Shown one piece after another: positions 1 through 12,369 of a stretch of 64,000 bases of DNA. Origin of the DNA: Sthenelais limicola (taxonomy: Eukaryota > Annelida > Polychaeta > Phyllodocida > Sigalionidae); the NCBI GenBank assembly GCA_942159475.1, contig OW804097.1, positions 37,894,298 to 37,958,297 of the forward strand. Reading direction: 5' to 3'. Position 1 is the stretch's first letter. Every line of letters starts with the position of its first letter. The position numbers and the translations under genes were made by a program. The notes under the pieces are model-generated. The model searched no databases. It saw only the letters and a program-made list of their open reading frames with translations, and was not told the DNA's origin.

Positions 1-222
1 AGGCAGCAGCTCTATACATTTAGTAAATTCTGCTACATCAAGCATACAAATGATGAATACGATGTATATTTGAATGTATTTAGTGTTGTGCGGTTTTAAA
101 ATATCTGTTCTGATATGTTGAACTGTATTTTGAAGCTCATTTTTGTCTTGAATGTGGGTTTTTTGTCTTAAATGTGAGGGAATTGGCGAAGGCGAATCGT
201 ACAGTTTCTGACAATCTGACCC
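1..222 (+). mobile_element. Family A copy, cut by window edge
   Basis: Lacks the left terminus; right end ACAATCTGACCC. Confidence 0.75.
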
Positions 223-455
223 GTAGATGGCTCGTGGCAGTGTCAGAGAAACGCACAGACAAAAAAACCTGGAAACTAGCCACTAATTGTGGCTGACTCA
301 ACTTAAAGTGAGCTGGAGAGCAATCTGCACCGACATCTTTATATTAACTAATATGAAATGGAATTGATGGAGGAATTAACACAATGAGAAGACAACAAGG
401 ATCATCCAATGGTAGCAAATCTGTAGCCTTGTTCTCCTGGGCAGTATTGTGTTCA

Positions 456-691
456 TGGATCATATTTTCAGAAAATGTACAATCGGCAGATCTACACATT
501 TAGTAAATTCTGCTAAATTAGAACAAAAAATGGTCAATACTAGGTATATCTGAGTATATTTAGTATTGCCTTGATTCAAATAATCGGTTTGGTTATGTTG
601 AACTGTATTTTGAACCTGTTTTTTGTCTTAAATTTGGGTTATTTGAGAGGATTGGTGAAGGCGAATTGTACACTTTCTGAAAATCGTACCC
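456..691 (+). mobile_element. Family A copy
   Basis: Full length, degraded left terminus. It and its right flank repeat the layout of 1-455 (see findings). Confidence 0.8.
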
Positions 692-881
692 TTATATTGA
701 AATTCAAATTGATAGTCACAGAAAGTGTGATTAAAAAAGCTACGAAAGGGTATACTATAGTTAACCAAATCTGCAGCATTGTTCTGCAGCGCAGTATTGT
801 GTTTATATTGTAATTCAAATTAAATTCCCAATCCATCCCGAGACTGGAACTATCCGCCGATCTTTATATTATGTGGTGTGT

Positions 882-1263
882 TTCAGGAAAATTAGTTACA
901 AGTCGCAAAAAATAGATTTTGAGATATCATCATATTTGAAAAGATGAGATCAAGCTTATTCCAATGGTAGTAAACAGTCTAATAATCTAATAAGTATTTC
1001 TAGATTTTAAGTTTGATATTTTCATTTTTGAAAAAAAAAAGTTTCCAATATTTCTTTGGGGCAATAAGGAGTAAAGTAACCAAATGAGGACCTTTAAAAC
1101 AAACAGATATATAACATGCATGATCCCAAAATTTGATACATCGATTGATATAACTATAAGTGATAAACTCTCCAAAAATCAGAACATTCCAATAAAGTGA
1201 TCTTGTACAATAAACATTTTGAAAAATACCACTTTTGCGACTCATTTCCCTGAAGCACGTCAC
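882..1263 (-). mobile_element. Family B copy
   Basis: Termini GTGTTTCAGGAAAATTAGTT and ...CACGTCAC; A/T-rich flanks without exact duplication. Confidence 0.8.
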
Positions 1264-1364
1264 AATTGTTCTCTCTATATATAAGGCGATTTGTTTTTAT
1301 TTAGGTGTTGATTATTGGGTACATGCAGGTATATGCCTTATACATATATGCTAGTTTCGGAAGG

Positions 1365-1540
1365 CATATCGTAGAAGGAAGAGCTGGTTATACAGGCCCA
1401 AGTTCACCATGGTTGATTGCAATGAGCAGCTCGCAGGGCAAAGCGTTGACAGGAACTTCTCATAAATAGAAGTAAAAAATCCACTACTTTCCCATATCTT
1501 TGCCTTAGCTTGACCGCTATTACGGACAGACACGGGCTCT
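1365..1540 (+). mobile_element. Family I fragment
   Basis: Matches the right half of 21552-21892 (GGAAGAGCTGGTTA, GGTTGATTGCAATGAGCAGC, AAATAGAAGTAAAAAATC). Confidence 0.65.
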
Positions 1541-2440
1541 GTTATAATAATGTGAACAAAAAGAGCTAACTCCTATTAAGAATGTTGAATATCCCAGCCG
1601 CGAAACGGAATATAAGGCAAACTTAATACAAAGTTGTTAGTATTAAGAAAAGACGAATGGAATTGTTAATTTAATTATTATATATTGTTTAATGGGAGGT
1701 CGTTGGAAGACCTGCATTAATGCAGATGTCCTAACCCACTTTCTAGATTTTGTAACACTTGTGAATCATAATATTGCAAATGTAATTGTATCCGGAATAA
1801 AATATATATATATATATCTTAAAGAAGCGCGTTTAGCCTGTGTCAACTACTTATTGGACAGAGTATATTCGGTAACTAGCAAGTACAGCTGCTCCAGTGC
1901 TGTGTATACATAAAAACAACCTCTATCGTTCTAAATCTGGACAATATCTACGAGTGAAAAGTGCTTCTTTGTAGGAGGTCCCCCCCAGTACTTTCACAAC
2001 ATGATTGATTTGATTGGCGTAGTTGGAAGTTTGATTGACAGGTAATCAGCCCACTAGCGCTTATATTGAGTGTGGACTTAGTAATGTAATCAGTTCACAG
2101 CCACTCCAATCAGGCTTTCTGGGCCGGCAATAAGGGCATTACCATTTCTCTTACAGTTTTTATTCATGACTTGAACGATATCTAATTCGCGATAGTGGAC
2201 ACTTCATACCTCCTTCATTTTTTTCATTTATTTCTATTTGTCAAACACTGAGGTTGGGACAGAATACTACTTGAGGTGATTGATGCACAACACTATATAT
2301 ACTTCATGGGCCCTCTTTCTCCCTAGGTCTAAACATGTTTTAGCAAGATTATATTCAGTAGAGAGAGCATTTCTTTTTGAGTGACTACTAAGAGGTGAAG
2401 GTATAGAGAAGGGCAAAATAATAGGGAGATTTAGCAACCA
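1541..2440. other. No feature recognised
   Basis: AT-rich, small (TA)n at 1799-1818. A 73-codon frame at 1692 has no recognisable motif. Confidence 0.5.
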
Positions 2441-2459
2441 TTGCACAACACAACATTAA

Positions 2460-2909
2460 AGCTGCATTTACACTGGATTGCTTGTATCTGCGCTCATAAC
2501 ACGCTCTTGCTTCACTTCTTTATAGTGTGGTTTTCATTTGCTCTTTGTCTGCTTTCATATTTAGCGCAGTACAAGTGCAGAGCGATTCTACTAGTTCGCT
2601 TGTTTCGTTATGAAATCAATAGTAATTACATTGGTTCCTTCGCATTACACTGTTTGACCGCTACTTAAACAGGCAGAAGAGCATTGTGTTGCTGCGCTCA
2701 AATCAAACACATCAGATATTAGCGCAACGTCAATAAAGAAGCGCCAACATCAAATTTTAAGAGCGTATAGAAAGCACAGTAACCTATTCTATTAGACCAC
2801 TCTGGTTTCACTCTATCTTCGCTTGTTAGGGGCTCAGGAAAAAGAAAAGAGCGGACAATGAGCGGACCCAAAGAGCGGACCAAAATAGCGATGCAGTGGA
2901 ATCACAGCC
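2460..2909 (+). mobile_element. Family C element
   Basis: Left border TTAA (2456-2459), right border TTAC. Starts AGCTGCATTTACACTGG and ends CCAGTGG-type complement; interior shows AGCGCAA, GAAATCAATAG and repeated GAGCG words shared with the copies at 40.3-43.8 kb. Confidence 0.7.
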
Positions 2910-3018
2910 TTACACATCCACAAGCAACTTGCGATGTGGTGGTACAACATTACCGTTGTGGGGATCTCTAGGCTAGGCTAGGCCTCTCTAATAATGTACC
3001 ACTGTGCACATCATAATT

Positions 3019-3365
3019 GTGACGTGTTTCAGGAAAATGAGTCATAAGTCATGAAATTGATATTTTTCACATAAATCACATAAATCCATGTAACAAATTT
3101 CGGAACATTGTATTAAATACATCTCTGCGTTTTGAAGGCCTTTGTATGAAGTATATTTAGTTACTTTACTGGTAATTACCCATCTAGAAACATTGCAAAC
3201 TTTTTGTTTCAAAAATAAAAATATCAAACTTAAAACATAGAAATACTTATTAGGTGTCCTAGTGTTTACTATCATTGGAATCACCTTGATCTCCTCTTTT
3301 CAAATATGGTGATATCGCAAAATCCATTTTTGCGACTTATGACTCATTTTCCTAAAACGGATCAC
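3019..3365 (+). mobile_element. Family B copy, TSD AATT
   Basis: AATT at 3015-3018 and 3366-3369; about 50 bases shorter than long copies. Confidence 0.9.
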
Positions 3366-3800
3366 AATTAGTTAATGAATGCGTTAGTGTTGTGTTGGTG
3401 CGTTCTGGTTGCTAAATCTCCCTACACTGCATTGGGTTTGGCTTGAACATTTGAAAGGGGACTGAGTGTTATGTCATACTATGCAATCATGACGTAAAAA
3501 TGATTAAACACATTATAATTAATATTCTAAATTAATCATGACCGTTACTATAATTACTTATCATTAAATGAATTAATTGCAGTATTGTGCAACACTAGTA
3601 AGAGGATCAGGTAACATCAGAGTAGGTATAGCCAATCACAGTGAACCACAACCTTTTTATTCTTTTATGTATGTTTGCTATAATAAAATAATTGTCAGTT
3701 GGATCTCAAGATTCAAAGCCTCCGGTCTCCATTCATTTCTCTTAGTGCAATAGCTCTTCACTATTCCAACAATCTATTCACATTCATTCATAAGTTATAT

Positions 3801-4193
3801 GTGATGTGTTTTAGGAAAATGAGTCACAAGTTGCAACAAAAATGATTTTGAGATACCATCATATTTTAAAAGATGAGATCAAGCGGATTCCAATGGTGGT
3901 AAAGATGAAGAACATCTGAAACAACATTGTATTTGATATGTTTATGTTTGAAAAAAAGTTTGTAATATCTGTCCATTCACCAGTAAAGTAACAAAATATA
4001 CACTATCGGATGACCTTCAGAACGCAAGGATATATTTGATACAATGCCCTGAAATTTGCTACATAGATTCCTGTGACTAGAAACGCTAAACCCTCCAGAG
4101 ATTAGAACGTTCCAATAAGGAGATCTTGTGAATAAATCACTTTGAAAAATATAGATTATGTGACTTGGGACTAATTTCTCCATAACACATCAC
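3801..4193 (-). mobile_element. Family B copy, TSD ATAT
   Basis: ATAT at 3797-3800 and 4194-4197. Confidence 0.9.
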
Positions 4194-4272
4194 ATATAAC
4201 ACTGAAGTGTACAAAGGATAGAAATTTCAATTCAGCAAAAACAACTATTGTGCCAGTCATACTATAAGTACA

Positions 4273-4592
4273 GAAGCCCGTAGTACAGAAGCCCATCGCT
4301 GCCATCTCGCCTCTCGCCTCTCACTTTTGAATTCTCGCCTCTCACCTCTCACCTCTTGCCTCTTGCCTTTGAATTTTCACCTCTCGCCAGCTAAGTCTCG
4401 CCTTTCGCCTCTTGCCTCTCACGTCTCATGTCTTGTGTCTCGCCTCTTGTGTCTCATGTCTCGCCTCTTGTGTCTCGTGTCACATGTCTCGCCTCTCGCC
4501 TCTCACCTCTCACCTCTCACCTCTCACATGTCACCTCTCGCCTCTCGCCTCTCGCCTCTTGCCTCTCGCCTCTCACTTAATTCTCGCCTGTG
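4273..4592 (+). repeat. One-ended heptamer array of the foldback-like family
   Basis: The same lead sequence (AGAAGCCCATCGCTGCCATC at about 4281) opens a 7-base array of about 42 units ending near 4592. A partial duplicate of the lead, AGAAGCCCGTAGTAC, lies just upstream. No inverted partner end was seen nearby, so this is a single end or a deleted copy. Confidence 0.8.
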
Positions 4593-4599
4593 TCTAATG

Positions 4600-5262
4600 T
4601 TCTCCTTCCTTTACTTCTTAGTCATTGAGTGACTGAAAAAGCCACATTACTCCTGATTTTGACATTCTCCGGAGGCTTCGGAAAATCTCATTTTGTTGTT
4701 ATTGTTTAAAATTCTTTCACATAAAAATCAATTGATGTATTTAGCGAAATAGGTAGCCCCACGAAACATCCCCACTAGAAAAGGCCAGAGGTAGCATTAT
4801 GTATGTATGACTCTTAAAAGAATATGTCAAAGGCCATAGTTGCACACGATAAATGAATGTTACCACAACCAATTCCACATTCAATTCAAATTGTGTTGTT
4901 TCCATGTGCATACAAATAGGCTTAACAGGAATATGACCTTTTGTTCTCCATTTAACCTTTTACCATCCGCCATACCAACTGCCAGTGTAGCTATTTATAC
5001 AGCAGTAAATACAAGCAGCAGCCTTGTACATTGACATAGATCATATGTGCGTGTTTAGGGTTCTTGTTTTGCCTATATGTAAGGCACAACCCCTGATCGT
5101 GGTATAAATTACAACCCCTAATGGAGGACATGCAATAATTTCACTATCAAATACTAAAACGATACTAAAACAGGCCATTCAGTCACAAAGTAATAGAGTA
5201 TCCAGTGGAATTATTTATACTGAATTGCATGACACAGGTTTGTAATAGATCGAGATTTTTTT
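4600..5262. other. No feature recognised
   Basis: Ordinary AT-rich DNA with no coding signal or repeat partner in the window. Confidence 0.5.
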
Positions 5263-6245
5263 TTTAAACATTTTTATTTGGTAGATTTTCACAATATGAT
5301 ATGTGTCATCTCCAGTCAAGGCATTACAAATCTAACTATTAACTTCATTAATGGAGGATCAAATCTGTCTGAAAACGTTCCAAACATCCAAGGCAGCGCT
5401 ACGCATCAGCCGCTAAGAACCGCAACGTCATGAACCAACCAAATTACTTTATTCGGGTCATGCCTAATCATATTGGTATGTGGTTTCAGTTGAGTTGAGT
5501 TATTACACTGTATATCACAATCAGAGGTTGTGGACGCGGCAAATGAGTAGATACATTCTGTAGCTTGCTATCGTCTATCATAGCAATAAACATCTTGGAT
5601 TGTAGCGTTTGAACGGTCTGTAGGCCCAGGGACGTCACTTGGGCCTACAGACCGTTCAAACGCTACAATCCAAGTTGTTTATTGATTTTAGTCTGTGATG
5701 GAACACGTCAGGTGGCGCCACTAGACCAAGGTAACAAACGCGGTCTGTAGTACCACAATTGCACGCAAAACTCCCCAAAATCTGACCCAAAATGGACTAA
5801 TGCTTTATTTTGAAGTCTTTGGAGTTTCATAAGGTTGCCATTATGAGTGTCATGGTATAAAATATCTCCATAGTCGAATAAAAGTAACAATTTGCTTTTA
5901 TAGACCATGAGGGCCGACTTGTCAGTGAGGAGGTGTCTGATTTGTAAGAAGAGAAATATTTTGTGTGATATAATTTTGATAATATTTTTGAGATGTGGCT
6001 GAAATGTAATTTTATCATCAATAAGTATTTGTAGGTGTGGACTGTTTCGAGGGGTTTGTTATTTAGAGTTATGGCTTCAGGTGGAGGGAGGTTATGTTTA
6101 GAGGATTTGCTAACCAACATGAGTTTCGTTTTAGAGGCATTTATTAGAAATTTGTTAATTTTACACCATTTGGCAAGGGGTTGAGGAGGGTGGGGAGTTT
6201 GTTAACTGCTGGGTGGTCGGCCATGTAGTGAGGTTAGTAGTGGAC
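5263..6245 (-). pseudogene. LINE retrotransposon 3' part: RT C-terminus, 3' region and poly-A
   Basis: On the minus strand, a degenerate catalytic block reading MADH (about 6222, expected YADD) is followed by WCKINKFLINASKTKLM (about 6180-6120), YKYL...HISKI (about 6035-5975), and LFDYGDILYH...LMKLQRLQNKAL (about 5890-5790). Frameshifts separate the blocks. The 3' region contains the 35-bp hairpin at 5594-5674 and ends with AATAAAAATGTTT and a run of A (5263-5290). The protein would be the reverse transcriptase of a non-LTR element with the domain order of jockey/CR1-like LINEs; the clade is not assigned. Confidence 0.8.
5594..5674. repeat. Perfect 35-bp inverted repeat
   Basis: Arms 5594-5628 and 5640-5674 match base for base around an 11-base loop (GGGACGTCACT); one mismatch allows extension by seven more pairs to about 5587 and 5681. 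It lies in the 3' region of the minus-strand LINE. Confidence 0.95.
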
Positions 6246-6789
6246 TGTACTCACCACAAGTAGTTCACCAACCCCCTCCAGTGTCAAATCAATGAACTGC
6301 CATTGGACCAATGGTGGGTGTATTAGCCAGCTATATGCTTGTCTAGCACTTTGGCATCAACATGCAATATGGCGGGTCGTTGGAGAGAAGCAAGGTAAAT
6401 GAATAATTTGTTCATGCGTTTTATCTTAAAATATGAGATCGTGATATAAAAATAGGATGCAACTTGGTTAGTATTTGACTTATGGTATACGATGCCTGCT
6501 CATATATGCCATTTTATGGCCATAATATATATACGTATACGATGCCTGCTCATTTTTTTTACCAGGGATATCAGTAGACTTCTCATGACATCCCTGATAA
6601 AATAAAAAAAAACTTGCTGGCATTTCATATGGTAAGTCATATACCAACCTCATTACATCCTATCATACCATACAGCAATTCAAGTATAAAGATGAATCAA
6701 TTGTTGCCCCAAATGTAAACAGCACAATAAATAAGCATTATAGCAGAACTCCACTAGAGGAAAAACGGCAGCGACAATTTTTTTTGTTA

Positions 6790-7110
6790 CCCACTAACAC
6801 CAGTTTTTTTGTTTTTGTTTTAAATGTTTTTATTGGCCACATCATTTAATAAATTTATAAAATACGCATAACCACTTATGTGATATATCTTTCATGCGTT
6901 GCCAAATGTAATTAATGTAACATGTATCTAACCTTTACTAACATACGCAAAAACCTTTTATATTCATATAACTAAACAAACAAACAAACAAACACTGTCT
7001 ACAACCTGATTATTAATGAAGAGGGTGTTTAACAGCAGTCAATTATACTACATTCTACACTACAATACAATGGTGTTTACAACAGGTAGTTCATAACACA
7101 ATCAATGCTA
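6790..7110 (-). mobile_element. Probable LINE 3' end
   Basis: Minus strand has AATAAAAACATTTAAAACAAA (6835-6815), close to the tail of the LINE ending at 5263. No coding blocks are readable upstream of it. Confidence 0.45.
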
Positions 7111-7825
7111 GGGTCAATCTCAATAGGTATTCATGTTCATTTCATGTTTGCAATGAAAACGCAAATAGGGGAGTGTCAGATTTGTTGCCACATCCTCTGG
7201 AAACTGTTGTTTCTGTATTGATATTAGTGGAGTCGCCCTATTAGTTATTAAGCCATTACGCATTACCATTCTTTGAGACGGAAAGTCACGTGATTGCAGG
7301 TGGCGCTGCGAACCAGGGGTTGACTTTTGAGCGGTATTGGGTGCATGTCCCATAGAGCTCCATAAGAAAATTTGGAGATTTAAGCCCCCCCCCTAAAAAT
7401 ATAGAAAACATTCGTCAAAAATTAATTACTTTCATTGACACAAAGTTTGATATTGTAAGTATCACATATGTTGAGAGATCGAAACAATTTCTAATCGTTA
7501 TCATGTAGAAATAGGAGTATAAACGTTGGGATTTTAATATGGGAGCCTATGGGTGCCGATGTCAGTATGCAATCCCTGCCGTATCTGTTACCCTTTCCAA
7601 TGCACTTCATTCAAAGTTTAAAATTTCATCTTTCTTGAACAATCTATGTTGAAATTAAAGGTTCTCTAGAAAGAGATAGTCTTATTAAGATATATGTAAA
7701 AGAATTTGTCCTGAAAGACAGCATAAAATTAATGGTTGTAAAATCCAGAATTAATTCTATGAAAACAGTACTTGTTGCACCGCTACCGCTATCGGAAATT
7801 GCTTGCCGTCTTAAAGAATAGGATA
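7111..7825. other. No feature recognised
   Basis: A 77-codon minus-strand frame (7353-7120) has no known motif. Confidence 0.45.
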
Positions 7826-8033
7826 TGTATGCACCTGCTTACAAATGGTCCTGGGTAAGACCATAAAGTGCCTTTCTGTCTCTTTTCTCTGTCTCTCTCT
7901 TCCTTCTTCTCTATCTCTATTTCCTGGGTATGATCATAAACTGACTCGCTCTCAGCTCTCCCGCCCTTGATATAACCATATTAAATGTGTTGATAAGGGC
8001 GTAAAGCAACAATTCTCACTCACTCACCTGCTT
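7826..8033 (+). mobile_element. SINE-like repeat
   Basis: Holds CCCGCCCTTGATATAACCAT (7959) and GATAAGGGCGTAAAGCAAC, ending in CTCACTCACTCAC. It matches 53394-53663 in reverse. The layout (GAGT)n - GGTT-TTACGCC - AATAT - GGCGGG resembles a repeat abundant in gastropods and brachiopods (from memory). No tRNA-like promoter boxes were identified. Confidence 0.55.
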
Positions 8034-8680
8034 ACAAAATATTTACTTGCATAGTTATACCTGATAGTCAATGGTCACCTTGTTGTGTAATAAGGTATCA
8101 TTGACCATTTAGTGGGCGTTCCTTCCATTCTGTATTGGTCTATTGTGTGTTGGGAAGCCAATATTTACATACATGGCAATGGCATCAGGCCTTGTAAGAA
8201 AGCCTCCATGAAGGTGTTATACAGGTCGATTGTGAACAGAATTATGTGTGACAAGCTCTATGGAAGGCAGACCATTCTAGTTTCTAAGCACCAATATGTA
8301 ACTTTATCAAACATGTCATTCACGAGGGCTATGTCAGATGCTGTGTGCACAGGCATTGGTACCAGTTGGTAATATTGGAATTCTAGCCTTCTGAAGGCTG
8401 GGGTTATATGTACATGGACGGAATATGAACGATTGCAAAACTCTCATATTCATAGAGGAAGCTACAGCGTTTCAGACAGAATGCTTTTACCCGAGAGCTG
8501 CATTGGGAATTTTTTTTAAGGAAATGAGATTTCGGATCGATACGTTCAATGCAACGCACAATGTCGATGTCGGAACATGTTCTAAGCTCCCAACTAATTT
8601 TAAACCTTCAAACCCAGCTAACATGATTAAAATCTAAAGACTTTTTTGTTCCTTTTCCTCACCCTCTTGAAAGTCATTTG
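8034..8680. other. No feature recognised
   Basis: Two short plus frames (8112, 8425) look random. A small stem (TCAATGGTCACCTT with AAGGTATCATTGA) lies at 8070-8107. Confidence 0.45.
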
Positions 8681-8681
8681 T

Positions 8682-8815
8682 GATGTGTTTCAGAAATGTT
8701 TCAGGAATACATATTAAATCAGAAACTAAAACCTCAACCCGAGACTGTGCCCTAAAGCATGACAGACAATTTAAGTCACAAATTCATTTTCACGAAAACA
8801 AGATACATCATAGAA
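8682..8815 (+). mobile_element. Decayed family B ends
   Basis: GTGATGTGTTTCAG at 8682 and a rough inverse end near 8790-8812 (GTCACAAATTCATTTTC...ATACATCAT); interior unrecognisable. Confidence 0.35.
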
Positions 8816-9145
8816 ATGAGGGCTGAGTGAACTGAGAAACAAGCAAATAACAACTGACGCTTGAATACCGAGTTTAGCTCGTTGAAATAGTGAAATAGAA
8901 TTTATTCTCCAGACTAGGCCCAAATTTGAGAGAATCCCTTCAAACGAAGGGAAAGTCTCTCGCCTCAAACCGCAAAGTGCCATTATAACTCCATTAATAC
9001 CATTATATTCCAATTATAACGCCTAGTCCTAGGCCAGGAAACCAATTAGTGATGTAGGCGTTCAATCACTGACATTCCATTCTGATCTGATCTGAGAGGC
9101 TCTGAGCTTAGACTGTCCGATTTCATATGGGGTATCACATTCTTA

Positions 9146-9274
9146 TAGCAAATGGCATGATGGAGGGTTCAAACTGATCGAGACACATCAGAAAAGGGGC
9201 GAACTCAAAGGGGTGAGTTCCGTTTTCTGATCGTGTCGAGATCAGTTTTAACCCAAACAGAGTACCATTTGCTA
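9146..9274. mobile_element. Palindromic miniature element
   Basis: Ends TAGCAAATGG / CCATTTGCTA, and nearly the whole 129 bases is an imperfect palindrome about AAAGGGGT (9212-9219), with arms sharing GGGTT, AACTGATC, GACAC, TCAGAAAA and GAACTC. Could fold into a single long hairpin. No gene. Confidence 0.7.
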
Positions 9275-9707
9275 TTTATTAACCCTGTATTTGAATGTTA
9301 AAAAGTAGATTTAACTTGTTTAGCCTGAAGTTTAGCTTGAGGAGGCTCGATTCAATGCAATTTGTAGGCCTAATTACGCGGCTTGAGACAACGTCATTTG
9401 TACATGTTTGTGGGTCAGGCCTATGCTGCACCAACCAACCAAATTGCGTCTTTTTGTCACGTGTAACCATGGAAGCCCAAACTGATCGCGTGTGCAGTTT
9501 GGATCAACCCCTGAACATCTCTATCTAACTGCTCATGTGTGTAATAAAACACTTAACGTTTTAACGTCAGATGGTTCTAACCATGCATGCTGACAAGATA
9601 TATATAATAGCGCAGATCCCTGATGTGTCATATTGTAATATGAATAAATAGAAGAAAGAATAACGTGCAATACTGTCCAGCATCGTCCCAATCTGACATT
9701 CTCTAAT

Positions 9708-9938
9708 GGGTTTTCAGAAAATGTACAATTGACAGCTCTACAAACTTAGAAAATTCTCCTAAAAAAAGCTGAAAAATGATAAATACCGGGTATATCTGAG
9801 TATATTTGGTATCACATTGATTTAAAGTATCAGTTCTGTTATGTTAAAACTGCATTTTGACGTTCATTTTTGTTTTAAATATGGGTCATTTGGGAGAATT
9901 GGTGAAGGCGAATTGTATATTTTCTGAAAATCTGAACC
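9708..9938 (+). mobile_element. Family A copy, TSD TAAT
   Basis: Flanked by TAAT at 9704-9707 and 9939-9942. Confidence 0.85.
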
Positions 9939-10133
9939 TAATATTAATTTTCTTTTTCAGGCGTGATAATGTTACAATAATAGATGGCCTCCGTCAGGCT
10001 TTACATATCGTGATATCCATGCCAACTGTGAGTGAGGAGATCATTTTGCTTTGGCTACAAGCCATCACGAACCTCTTCCCTTTCTAAGCGGATACCTGTA
10101 GGATTAAACATACAGCATGGGACTAGCGTGCAT

Positions 10134-10366
10134 GGGTCAGATCTTCAGAAAATATACAATCGGCAGATCTACACATTTAATAAATTCTGCTAAATCAGAC
10201 TAAAAAATGGTAAATACTAGATATATCTGAGTATATTTGATATTGCCTTGATCAAAAATCTGTTTGGTTATGTTGAACTGAGTTTTGAACGTTATTTTCG
10301 TCTTAATTCTGGGTTATTTAAGAGAGTTGGTGAAAGCGAGTTGTACTTTTTCTGGCGATTTCACCC
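10134..10366 (+). mobile_element. Family A copy
   Basis: Right end is the TTTCACCC variant of the terminus; no clean duplication. Confidence 0.85.
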
Positions 10367-10759
10367 ATATATGTGCTGTTTGTTGAAGGAAGCAAAGAGC
10401 CAAGCCTACTCATGTATGCTTACGTGGGGAAAAGTAGTTCGACCTTTATGCTCCATTATTCAGCACATTCCTAACGTCCCTTGTCCACTTCAGAAGGCGT
10501 TGAAAGGTAATCCTCCTTAATACAAAGATCCACATCAAACCTCGCTGAGATATATATAGAAATATGATTTCAACGAAGCCATTTAGACAATGGGTGTCAA
10601 CTTTAAATATAAGCAAGATGTTGCATGAAGATGTTCAGCATTATGGGAATACATTTGTACCTAATGGCCCATGGTTTCAAAAAATATAAAAAGCATTTGA
10701 TGATGTTAGTCCTCCTCAGCATTGACCGATTTATTTGTAACAGTATTGTTCATGCACTT

Positions 10760-11102
10760 AGGGACTGTTCATAATTAACCACTAGTGCGGGGGGGTCGAA
10801 TTTGCGACAAATTCTGAGACAAAATTGTATGACCCCCTTACAGTCTTATGCAAAATGTCTTGCCCCCTCTTTAAAGTTTGTGCAAAATTTCATGACCCCC
10901 TACATCATTATAGCTCTGATTCTGCACAAAAAAAGATGGCCCCACACTTTTAGAGTCTGCGCAAAAAAGGTCCCCCCCCCCTCATTTCAGAGTCTGTGCA
11001 AAAGATGCCACCTCCCCCCCTAAGAGTCTGCACAAAAAAAGGTGCCCCCTGAAAATTCTCCTCTCCCCCTTCCTCCCAAGTGGGTAAAAGTGAACAGTCC
11101 CT
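10760..11102. mobile_element. Miniature element with AGGGACTGTTCA ends
   Basis: Inverted ends AGGGACTGTTCA and TGAACAGTCCCT. The interior has about five degenerate tandem units of CTGTGCAAAA-GG-CCCCC type, with C runs that differ in length. No target duplication recognised. Confidence 0.65.
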
Positions 11103-11972
11103 GAGACATAATGCCACCTTCTTTCAGATGAGGAGGGGCTAGAAGGAAAGCCTAGCAAAAGTTTTGATTTCCTCTGTCAGAGCGCATTAGTGTTTACCTA
11201 CCAGTTAATTCCCGTAATCCTTGAGGGAACAAATTATTTTGTTCATTTAACTTTAGAAGCCATACGCTCCTCACGGGAATTGTAATTATTTTGGTCTTGT
11301 AAAAGCTCTGTTATGCTACATCTTTAAAAGTAGGAATGTGAGTGATTCTGCTCTTCTTTCTAATTTCAGTTTAACTTATATTTCAATTGATTAATATTGC
11401 CAACAAAAAGGAATTATTTCTAATATTATCTACTTGTGCAGATACAGGTGCAATTCCTGAAATGTCAACGAATAGGGCATGTCACATTACAATGGCCGAT
11501 TGGTGTACGGCTGCCGCACGGCAAAATATTACAGCCGGCAAGTATTGGCCGGCTGGTCGTGGTAATGGGTATGGACCTTAAATGTCATCGCGACTGCAAG
11601 CAAATTAATGTAAATTAGTTGTAACGATGTGTGGACCACATGAATAATCTCCATAGACTCACCATTGCAGTGATAGATAATCACTCTTTTAACATCACCA
11701 CATTAAAGGTTTAATGAATATGGTTGATACATGTGAACCTATTAGTCCTATTGATAAATATCTGATCTTCAGAATTCCTCAGTTTTCTTAAAAGGATGAA
11801 AAAAACTGCGAATAATTATGTCTACAATACTGGACCTGGTAGTTTTGTGCAACATTTCCACACAACGTCATGAAACTGCTACAGTAGCGCGACTAAATAA
11901 ATTGCTGCCGTGGACAACTTACACTCCCTATTGGTGAGCAAGTGAGCAACTCTTTTCTGTTGACTCAAATAT
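11103..11972. other. No feature recognised
   Basis: Contains a short palindromic word group CGGCTGCCGCACGG...GCCGGCAAGTATTGGCCGGC (11510-11555) but no gene or repeat partner. Confidence 0.45.
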
Positions 11973-12369
11973 GTGATGTGTTTTAGGAAAATGAGTCACA
12001 AGTCGCAAAATTGATATTTTTCAAAGTGAATTTTCCACAAGATTTCTTTATTGAAATGGTTTTTTTCGGCTGTAGCACTTATAGTCAACTGAATCCATGT
12101 AACAAATTTCAGGACATTTTACTAAATATATCCTTGCGTTTTGAAGTCTTCGTATGGAGTATAATTAGTTACTTTACCAGTAATTACCAATCCAGGAACA
12201 TTGCAAACGTTTTGTTTTCAAAATAAAATTATCAAATTTAAAATATGTTATTATTAGATGTCCTAGTGTTTACTATCATTGGAATCGGCTTGATCCCCTC
12301 TTTTCAAATATGGTGATATCTCAAAATCCATATTTTGCGACTTCTGACTCATTTTCCTAAAACGGATCA
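11973..12369 (+). mobile_element. Family B copy
   Basis: Full length; right terminus AAACGGATCA variant. Confidence 0.85.

Noticed and set aside
4327..4632. Frame reading SRLSPLASHLSPL repeats
   Set aside because: It is the heptamer array read as codons.
5594..5674. Hairpin as a bacterial-type terminator or microRNA precursor
   Set aside because: The context is a decayed LINE in an animal genome; no U-tract, and arm perfection is atypical of microRNA precursors.
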